DNA from: Streptomyces antibioticus
GTDB taxonomy: Bacteria; Actinomycetota; Actinomycetes; Streptomycetales; Streptomycetaceae
DNA length: 64,000 nt
NCBI RefSeq assembly: GCF_001514065.1
Contig: NZ_KQ948422.1
Span: 744,001 to 808,000, forward strand
Direction of reading: 5' to 3'
Shown here: positions 58,426-64,000 of the stretch, in pieces
Layout of the letters: every line of letters begins with the position of its first letter
Numbering within the stretch: the stretch's first letter is position 1
Position numbers and translations under genes: made by a program
Notes under the pieces: model-generated
The model's database searches: none
What the model was told of the DNA's origin: nothing
Seen by the model: the letters and a program-made list of their open reading frames with translations, nothing else

Positions 58426-58764
58426 ATGGCAGGAAACGGCCAGCAGTCAAGCGAACAGTCGACCCGCAACGGCATCCAGGCACTGGAGATGGCCTTCAGC
58501 GGCATCCTCAAGGCCCGTCAGGACGTCGACGCGACCCGCGCCAACCTCTCGGCGGGCTACCAGGGCAGCGACGGCGGTCAGTTCGGCGCTCTGCTCAAGG
58601 ACTGGGACGACCAGTGCGACGTCATCCTCAAGAACCTGGACGGCATGGTCCAGGCGCTCAACACGAGCCTCGCCCAGCACGGCAAGGCCCAGGGCGCCTC
58701 CAACGACGCCATCAACCAGGCGTACAACGCCTCGCAGTCGGCCTTCAACCAGCTCACCGGCTGA
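58426..58764 (+). CDS. WXG100-type secreted protein, Y-G variant
   Basis: The 112-residue helical protein has the ESX substrate layout: helix, turn, helix. The turn reads YQGSDGGQF, so Tyr replaces the usual Trp of W-x-G. The C-terminal Y-x3-(D/E)-type signal is not plain; the end reads NASQSAFNQLTG. It is 45 bp upstream of a second WXG100 gene and they probably form the EsxA/EsxB-like heterodimer that EccC recognises. Ribosome-binding site AGGAGG eight bases upstream. Confidence 0.85.
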   Translation: MAGNGQQSSEQSTRNGIQALEMAFSGILKARQDVDATRANLSAGYQGSDGGQFGALLKDWDDQCDVILKNLDGMVQALNTSLAQHGKAQGASNDAINQAYNASQSAFNQLTG

Positions 58765-58809
58765 CCCGCTCCCCCGACCGCCCACCGCATCCCGGAACGA
58801 GGTTCTCGC

Positions 58810-59130
58810 ATGTCCGACCTGACCGACGGCTACATCTACGTCGACTACAACCACATGAACAACGCGGCCGACGACATGGTCCAGCAGACCAAGGCGATCG
58901 CGAACACGCTGGCCTCCCTGGACGCCGAGCTCTTTGAGCTGAAGAACACCTGGTACGGCCAGGACGCCGAGACGTACACCCACAAGCAGGAGGCCTGGAA
59001 CGGGGCCGTGCACGCCATGGAGCAGATGCTCACCTCGCACGCCGCGCTGCTGACGGACATCTCCGACCAGTACCAGTACAGCGAGCGGCAGTTGACGCAG
59101 ATGTGGTCCGAAGTCGGCATCGGTCGCTGA
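58810..59130 (+). CDS. WXG100-type secreted protein
   Basis: The 106-residue protein has an N-terminal helix with YIYVDYNHMNNAADDM, the turn NTWYGQDAETYTHKQEAWNG (Trp-Tyr-Gly) and a second helix. It matches the WXG100 superfamily of type VII substrates. It follows the Y-G variant after 45 bp and precedes a further small helical gene by 8 bp. The two small proteins would pair and be secreted together. Confidence 0.88.
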   Translation: MSDLTDGYIYVDYNHMNNAADDMVQQTKAIANTLASLDAELFELKNTWYGQDAETYTHKQEAWNGAVHAMEQMLTSHAALLTDISDQYQYSERQLTQMWSEVGIGR

Positions 59131-59138
59131 GCCACGCC

Positions 59139-59621
59139 ATGGCAGACCTCACCCACCTCGACGGCCCGGCGCTCCAGCGCTTCGTGGACAACGACCTCGC
59201 CGACTTCATCGACGCCCTCAAGGCCATCCGCAAGGACAGCGCGGCCGACAACGGCGGGGTGCGGGCGCTGCGCAGCATCGTGAACGGGGCCACCACCCCC
59301 GAGACGCTCCAGCAGAGCCAGGCGCTGTCCATCGGCCAGATGGGCACCGGCGACACGATGCACGGCGAGGCGCTGCTGACGGCGGCGACCGGCGCCGCGC
59401 ACAGCGTGGACGCCGTCTTCGAGCAGCACGTGAACCTGTTCGGGGACATCGACCGCGACATGAAGCAGACCATCCGCACGATGCTCAACACCCAGGGCAG
59501 CACCCTGCAGTCCATCGACGGAGAGAAGTTCCTCGACCTCTTCTCCGACGTCGACGAGGGCATGAGCGAGAACCCCGGCAGCGACGACACCACCGGCTCG
59601 GGTTCCGGTTCCGAAAGCTGA
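59139..59621 (+). CDS. Helical type VII-associated protein
   Basis: Start at MADLTHLDG. The 160-residue protein is mostly helical (LQRFVDNDLADFIDALKAIRKDS, HSVDAVFEQHVNLFGDIDRDMKQTIRTML) with an Asp/Ser/Gly-rich tail. No enzyme motif. It lies between the Esx pair and the AAWKG-like gene, so it may be a secreted partner or chaperone for that substrate. It matches no family that I recognise beyond its position. Confidence 0.7.
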   Translation: MADLTHLDGPALQRFVDNDLADFIDALKAIRKDSAADNGGVRALRSIVNGATTPETLQQSQALSIGQMGTGDTMHGEALLTAATGAAHSVDAVFEQHVNLFGDIDRDMKQTIRTMLNTQGSTLQSIDGEKFLDLFSDVDEGMSENPGSDDTTGSGSGSES

Positions 59622-59625
59622 TCGC

Positions 59626-62178
59626 ATGCCTGAGAACGCCACGACCTACGACCAGGACGACTACTGGGGCCAAGCGGTGACGATGCTCACCGGCTACCCC
59701 ATGCCCAGCCGCGCCGGCCTCTTCGAGCATCTCAAGAGCAAGGAGGGCATCCCGCTGTTCCGCATGGACATCCGCTCCCAGGCCATGCGCAACCTGTCGG
59801 ACGCCGACTACTCGGCCATCAGCGGCTGGCAGGTCGCCTCCGGCGACGACTACATCCTGACCTTCGTGGGCACCAGCGGGGGCGCCGACGGCTCGAACCA
59901 CCAGAGCGCCGACTTCAACCTGTACCAGGCGCACATCGTGCTGATCGGCGTCCCGGTCGGCGGGGACGGCCGGGGCCGGCTGCTCGACAACGGGGAGACG
60001 TTCACGGGCGGGCCGTTCACCGGCCACTACGGCGACCAGTGGGACAACTCTGCGCTGGCCCAGTACGTCAGCGGGGCGAAGGCCGTCCTGGACGCACTGG
60101 CGGCCGACAGCGCGCACAGCACCGCGGGGTTCTCCTCCCACGGCCTCACGGTGGCCGACAAGGACGCCGTCAAGCTCAAGTCGTTCCAGGACACCGCGCA
60201 GTCCTTCGACCGCGCGAAGAAGTTCTTCGCCGACCAGGCCGTGGTGCTCAAGCAGTGGGAGGAGTCCCTCGGCGGCGAGGACGGCGCCTGGCAGGGGCAG
60301 GCCGCCGGGATCTTCCGCGACCTGGTCCGCCAGCTCCGCAAGAACTACGACGCCTACGTCGAGCAGATGGGCGGCCTGACCTACCACGCGCAGAACACCA
60401 GCGTCGACTACTACACCCCGGGCTCGCCCTACTCCGACGCACTCATCAAGGCCCAGAAGGACCTGTGGCGCCAGACCGTCACGCTGCGCACCGCCTGGAT
60501 CACCTGGGCCGCCACCGGCCAGCACGACCCGCACCGGGGGCTCGTCGAGATGCTCAACGAACTCACGGCGTGGGTGCTGCAGAACAACGTCCACCAGGTC
60601 AAGTTCGACAGCCGTCAGGGCAACGAGCACTACGCCGCCACCAGCGCGTTCAAACAGAGCCACCCGGTCTACGGCAACCTCAACGACGTCAACAACTGGA
60701 AGAAGGTCGGCGAGGCCGCCGTCCAGCGCTGGACGACGTACATCGAACGCCAGTTGATCCCGGTCGCCAAGCAGGTGCTGTCGGACCTCAACAACGCGTG
60801 GATCGATGCCATCGACCCGCTGGAGGTGCCCCTGGACGCCAAGGACACCTCCTCGCTGACAGACCAGCACCAGGACGGCCAGGGCGACGACGGCCACGGC
60901 AACGGCATCGGTGACGGGCTCGGCAACAGCATCGACGACGCGATCGACAACCTCACCAACGGCATCGGCGACAGCCTCAACGGCCTGGGCGACAACCTCT
61001 CCGGAATCGGCGACGGCCTCTCCGGTATCGGGGACGGCCTGAACACCGGTCTCGACGGCCTGACCAGCAACCTCGGTGCCGGGCTGAGCGGCCTCACCAC
61101 CAGCCTCGGCACCGGGCTGAGCGATCTGGGCAGCGGACTCGGCACCGATCTCGGCACCGGCCTGGGCTCCCTGTCGGACGGTCTCACCAACCCCGGCGGC
61201 GGCACCACCACCCTCAACCCCGACGGCACGCTGACCACGACCTACCCCGACGGCTCCGTCAGCATCTTCGACCCGAGCACCGGCCGGGTCACCACCACCA
61301 CGAAGGACGGCAAGACCACCACCACGGACCTGGACGCCGGCGACAGCATCACCAACCCGGACGGCAGCGTCACCACCCTCAACCCGGACGGCACCCTCAC
61401 CACCACCTACCCCGACGGCACGGTCACCACGATCGACCCCACGACCGGCACGGCGACCACCACCGACCCCGACGGCAACGTCACCACCACCGACCTCGGC
61501 ACCGGCCTGAGCGACCTGCCGGACTTCGGCGACCTCGACTTCGACGACCTCAACGACAACCTCGGCAGCCTGAACAGCAACCTCAGCAACGGACTGGACG
61601 GACTCACCGACGCCCTCGGCGCCGACCTCGGCTCCGGCACCCCGCTGACCGCCGGGCTCACCGGCTACGGCTCCGGTACGACGCCCTCGACCGGCCTGGG
61701 CGACTCCTTCGCCGGGTACGACGACACGCCGTACGCCTCGGGCGCCCTGGGCGCGCCGACCGCCTCCGCCACCGGCGGCGCGGACACCCCCGCGGCCGGC
61801 AGCGGCATGCCGATGATGCCGATGGGCATGGGCGGCGCACCGGGCGCGGGCGGCGGGCAGTCGGGCAACGGCGACCGGGTGCGCAACGTCCTCACCGAGC
61901 CGAACGGCGGGCCCCTCGACGGGCGTTCACGCCGCGCCGGCAAGGGCAGGAAGGGCACCACGGCCGAGGACGAGGCCGAGGACACCACGAGCGGCCGGTC
62001 CAGGGTGAGCACCAGCTCATCGGCCTCACCGTTCGCCCCGCAGGCCTCCGAGGCGCGCCGCGGCGGCCGGGTGACGGAGAGCGGCGGCGAGGAACGGGCC
62101 AGCTGGCTCGCCGACGAGGACGACGAGGACGTGTGGGGCGCCGAGGAAGGCGGGGCTCCCTCCGTGATCGGCCGATGA
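59626..62178 (+). CDS. AAWKG-family large type VII substrate candidate
   Basis: The 850-residue protein has a globular N-terminal half (1-400) with a WXG-like segment (EDGAWQGQAAGIFRDLVRQLRKNYDAYVEQMGGL). Residues 420-520 form a low-complexity region of repeating Gly-Leu-Gly/Asp (GDGLSGIGDGL, LGTGLSDLG), followed by two tandem NPDGTLTTTYPDG repeats in residues 525-620. The C-terminus is Gly/Ser/Arg-rich and charged. The layout matches Streptomyces AAWKG-family proteins. The beta-rich repeat may form a rod. It lies between type VII genes, so it is probably a secreted or surface component; function unknown. Confidence 0.75.
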   Translation: MPENATTYDQDDYWGQAVTMLTGYPMPSRAGLFEHLKSKEGIPLFRMDIRSQAMRNLSDADYSAISGWQVASGDDYILTFVGTSGGADGSNHQSADFNLYQAHIVLIGVPVGGDGRGRLLDNGETFTGGPFTGHYGDQWDNSALAQYVSGAKAVLDALAADSAHSTAGFSSHGLTVADKDAVKLKSFQDTAQSFDRAKKFFADQAVVLKQWEESLGGEDGAWQGQAAGIFRDLVRQLRKNYDAYVEQMGGLTYHAQNTSVDYYTPGSPYSDALIKAQKDLWRQTVTLRTAWITWAATGQHDPHRGLVEMLNELTAWVLQNNVHQVKFDSRQGNEHYAATSAFKQSHPVYGNLNDVNNWKKVGEAAVQRWTTYIERQLIPVAKQVLSDLNNAWIDAIDPLEVPLDAKDTSSLTDQHQDGQGDDGHGNGIGDGLGNSIDDAIDNLTNGIGDSLNGLGDNLSGIGDGLSGIGDGLNTGLDGLTSNLGAGLSGLTTSLGTGLSDLGSGLGTDLGTGLGSLSDGLTNPGGGTTTLNPDGTLTTTYPDGSVSIFDPSTGRVTTTTKDGKTTTTDLDAGDSITNPDGSVTTLNPDGTLTTTYPDGTVTTIDPTTGTATTTDPDGNVTTTDLGTGLSDLPDFGDLDFDDLNDNLGSLNSNLSNGLDGLTDALGADLGSGTPLTAGLTGYGSGTTPSTGLGDSFAGYDDTPYASGALGAPTASATGGADTPAAGSGMPMMPMGMGGAPGAGGGQSGNGDRVRNVLTEPNGGPLDGRSRRAGKGRKGTTAEDEAEDTTSGRSRVSTSSSASPFAPQASEARRGGRVTESGGEERASWLADEDDEDVWGAEEGGAPSVIGR

Positions 62179-62648
62179 GCGGGGCCTCGTACGAGAAGCG
62201 GCTCGCCGAGGCGATGGCCGAACTGGACGCCACCCGCGAGGCGGTGGCCCGTGCGGAGGCGGAGCTCGCCGAGGCGTCGGTGCGGGTGCGTTCGAAGGAC
62301 CGCAGTGTCGAGGTCACCGTGGGCCCGCAGGGTGAGCTGACCGGGCTGCGGTTCCTGGAGGACCGCTACCGGAGCATGTCGGCCGGGCAGTTGGCGGCGA
62401 GTGTGCTGGAGGCGGCGGCCGAGGCGCGCGGGGTGATGGCCCGGCAGGTGATGGCGGCGTTCGAGCCGTTGACCCGGCCGAGCACGGCCGTGCCCGAACT
62501 GACCGGGGTCGACGTCGACTGGACGAAGATCTTCGGCTCCGCCGTGCTGGAGGACGCCCCCGCCGCGCGGCGCGCCTCGCGGCACCGGCTGCGGGACGAG
62601 ATCAGCGAGGACCCCGACGACTCCGAGGAGGAGCACCACCATGGCTGA
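62175..62648 (+). CDS. YbaB/EbfC-family-like protein
   Basis: Starts at the ATGA overlap with the preceding stop. The 157-residue protein has an amphipathic N-terminal coiled coil (YEKRLAEAMAELDATREAVARAEAELAEASV), then the YbaB core (DRSVEVTVGPQGELTGLRFLEDRYRSMSAGQLAASVLEAAAEARGVM). YbaB proteins bind DNA; in type VII loci YbaB-like proteins are common and perhaps act as chaperones or regulators. It shares an 8-bp overlap with the next gene. Confidence 0.8.
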   Translation: MSGASYEKRLAEAMAELDATREAVARAEAELAEASVRVRSKDRSVEVTVGPQGELTGLRFLEDRYRSMSAGQLAASVLEAAAEARGVMARQVMAAFEPLTRPSTAVPELTGVDVDWTKIFGSAVLEDAPAARRASRHRLRDEISEDPDDSEEEHHHG

Positions 62649-62985
62649 CGGCAACGCCTACTTCGCCAACCCCGGGCGGATCCAGTCCGGGGTCCGGCAG
62701 ATCGACGAGATCAGCTCGCTGGCCCGGCAGATGGTCCGCGAGTTCGTCGCCGACGTGAACCTCACCCGCGACTGGCCGGGCACCGACGACGAGTTCGCGC
62801 GCGAGGTCCAGCCGCAGGAGAAGAGCGAGCGTACGACGGTCACGGACACGGGGCAGTCCGTCGCCGACGCCGTCGTGGCCGTCGCCGACGGCACCCACAC
62901 CAACCTCAAGAACATCACCGGCACGCAGAACGGCGTCCTGGACGCGATCCACGACTCCGCCGTGAACGGCCCCGGAAGGCACTGA
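62641..62985 (+). CDS. WXG100-like small protein
   Basis: The 114-residue helical protein begins YFANPGRIQSGVRQIDEISSLARQMVREF and has a turn RDWPGTDDEFAREV, where Trp-Pro-Gly takes the W-x-G place. It resembles the ESX-type small substrates that precede polymorphic-toxin-like genes. It overlaps the YbaB-like gene and ends 7 bp before the large gene at 62993. Likely the secretion partner of that protein. Confidence 0.75.
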   Translation: MADGNAYFANPGRIQSGVRQIDEISSLARQMVREFVADVNLTRDWPGTDDEFAREVQPQEKSERTTVTDTGQSVADAVVAVADGTHTNLKNITGTQNGVLDAIHDSAVNGPGRH

Positions 62986-62992
62986 CCCCGCC

Positions 62993-64000
62993 ATGGCCAT
63001 CCACGTCTCGCCCGAAGTCAACAACCTGCTGCTCCTGCTCATCGGTGAGCGGATGCTCCAGGCGGACGAGGACAAGGCCTATCAGAGCCATGAGCCGTAC
63101 GCCCGCCTCGGCCGGCAGCTCCACAGGCTGTCCGACCTGATCGAGGCCTCCGTGGTGGAGGTCGGCCGCTCGCTGCCGCCCGCCGTCGCCACCCGGTACG
63201 TCCGGGCGATGAACCTCTTCGTCGACGACCGGGGCCGCAACGCGCTCAAGGACTTCGCCGCCGAACTCGACGTGGTCGCCCAGAGCCGTGTCGAGACGTC
63301 CATGAACATCATGGAGGCGAAGTGGCAGATCATCGCCGAGATCGTCCGGCTGCTCATCGAGCTGGCCGTGATTCTGGTGATGTCCGTCTTCAGCGGTGGC
63401 AGCGCGGCGGGGAAGGCGGCCGTGGCCCGCGCACAGAGCCGGGTCACCCTCCTCACCATCCTCGACAACCTGATGCGGCGCACGCATCTGATGCCGAGCC
63501 TGAGCGAGGCCTTCGACGAGGCGTTCACCACGTTCGCCGTGCGGTTGTCGCTGATCGCGTTCGGTCCGGACGGGCGGCGGCCGCACGGCTTCGACTGGGA
63601 GCAGATCCTCCAGGACGCCGTGTTCGGCGGCATCACGGGAATGTTCCACGGGGTGTTCGAAGGGGTCGTCGACAAGTTCAAGAAGTTCTTCCGCAAGGAC
63701 CACTTCGACGACACCCTGGTCAAGAACCTCCACGACGACGTGCTGTCGAAGACCGACCGGAACCTGTCGTCCGGGCACAACAACCGGGACATCGGCGGCG
63801 ATCGGGACACGGGTGGCACCCATGGTGTCGGCAACGACCGGAACCTCAAGGACGAGTTCGGCGACGGCGTGGGGGACGCCGTCCTGGAGGGCGCGGCGGA
63901 GACCGGCGGCGAGTTCGTCACCGTGGGCCTGTTCACGGGGACCTGGGCACTCAGCGGGGACACCTTCCTGACCGCGGCGGGCAGTGCGCTGTTCATGGGC
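62993..64000 (+). CDS. Large type VII effector candidate, 3' end outside window
   Basis: Start ATG with GGAAGG twelve bases upstream. The visible 336 residues run off the window. They comprise a helical N-terminus (MAIHVSPEVNNLLLLLIGERML), a hydrophobic stretch at 119-135 (LLIELAVILVMSVFSGG), a helical module (TFAVRLSLIAFGPDG) and an Asp/Gly/His-rich region (SSGHNNRDIGGDRDTGG). This pattern, directly after a WXG100-like gene, is typical of polymorphic toxins secreted by type VII systems, where a toxic domain follows at the C-terminus. That domain, if any, is not visible here. Confidence 0.6.
   Translation, partial: MAIHVSPEVNNLLLLLIGERMLQADEDKAYQSHEPYARLGRQLHRLSDLIEASVVEVGRSLPPAVATRYVRAMNLFVDDRGRNALKDFAAELDVVAQSRVETSMNIMEAKWQIIAEIVRLLIELAVILVMSVFSGGSAAGKAAVARAQSRVTLLTILDNLMRRTHLMPSLSEAFDEAFTTFAVRLSLIAFGPDGRRPHGFDWEQILQDAVFGGITGMFHGVFEGVVDKFKKFFRKDHFDDTLVKNLHDDVLSKTDRNLSSGHNNRDIGGDRDTGGTHGVGNDRNLKDEFGDGVGDAVLEGAAETGGEFVTVGLFTGTWALSGDTFLTAAGSALFMG

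Noticed and set aside
1..64000. tRNA, rRNA, insertion sequences and attachment sites
   Set aside because: I scanned the gaps between genes by eye and saw no cloverleaf, transposase or integrase; a covariance-model search would be needed to exclude small RNAs.

Overview
The window is very GC-rich, strongly GC-biased at third codon positions, and rich in GTG starts, 4-bp ATGA/GTGA overlaps and actinobacterial families (AfsR/SARP regulator, ANTAR protein, CebR-like LacI regulator with TGGGAGCGCTCCCA operators, type VII secretion). It reads as chromosomal DNA of a Streptomyces or close relative. I see no rRNA, tRNA, CRISPR array, transposase or phage gene.

Layout. (1) 1-5044: a TetR regulator (5' end outside the window), an acetoacetate-decarboxylase-like protein, a succinate-semialdehyde-type aldehyde dehydrogenase, a DJ-1/Hsp31-like protein and a Tat-exported hydrolase. 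Three operator-like repeats lie in front of the second gene. (2) 5100-17362: a catabolic island. On the minus strand lie amidase, nitrilase, IclR regulator, benzoylformate-decarboxylase-like enzyme, lactate/malate-dehydrogenase-family enzyme and benzaldehyde-type dehydrogenase. Divergent to them is a complete five-gene Liv-type ABC importer. Together they fit uptake and conversion of an aryl-hydroxynitrile or amide (mandelonitrile/mandelamide type) through mandelate, benzoylformate and benzaldehyde to benzoate. A similar IclR-type box lies upstream of both minus-strand promoters. (3) 17399-25286: a secreted beta-helix protein, small conserved ORFs, a CadD-like transporter, a PepSY lipoprotein and a two-component system. 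(4) 25320-34086: a tightly overlapping six-gene minus-strand operon for cell-surface glycan and phosphate chemistry, led by a GT2-GtrA-P-loop fusion. (5) 34507-38833: an ANTAR protein, a self-contained P450/ferredoxin/reductase trio and a LacI regulator. (6) 39082-40640: a GH12-CBM2 cellulase and a 25-codon small ORF, each preceded by a CebR-type operator. (7) 40847-45907: a GAP-family membrane protein, a divergent SDR/MerR pair and a large SARP regulator with its own direct-repeat site. (8) 46102-64000: a type VII (ESX-like) secretion locus with ECF-like sigma factor, beta-helix/double-AAA EccA-like ATPase, mycosin, EccC, EccD, EccB, WXG100-type small proteins, an AAWKG-type substrate, a YbaB-like protein and a large candidate effector cut by the window end.

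The points most worth following are the nitrile/mandelate island with its putative IclR regulon, the CebR-controlled 25-aa ORF, the GT2-GtrA-HprK-like operon, and the type VII locus with a 25-bp tandem repeat entering the 3' end of eccC.
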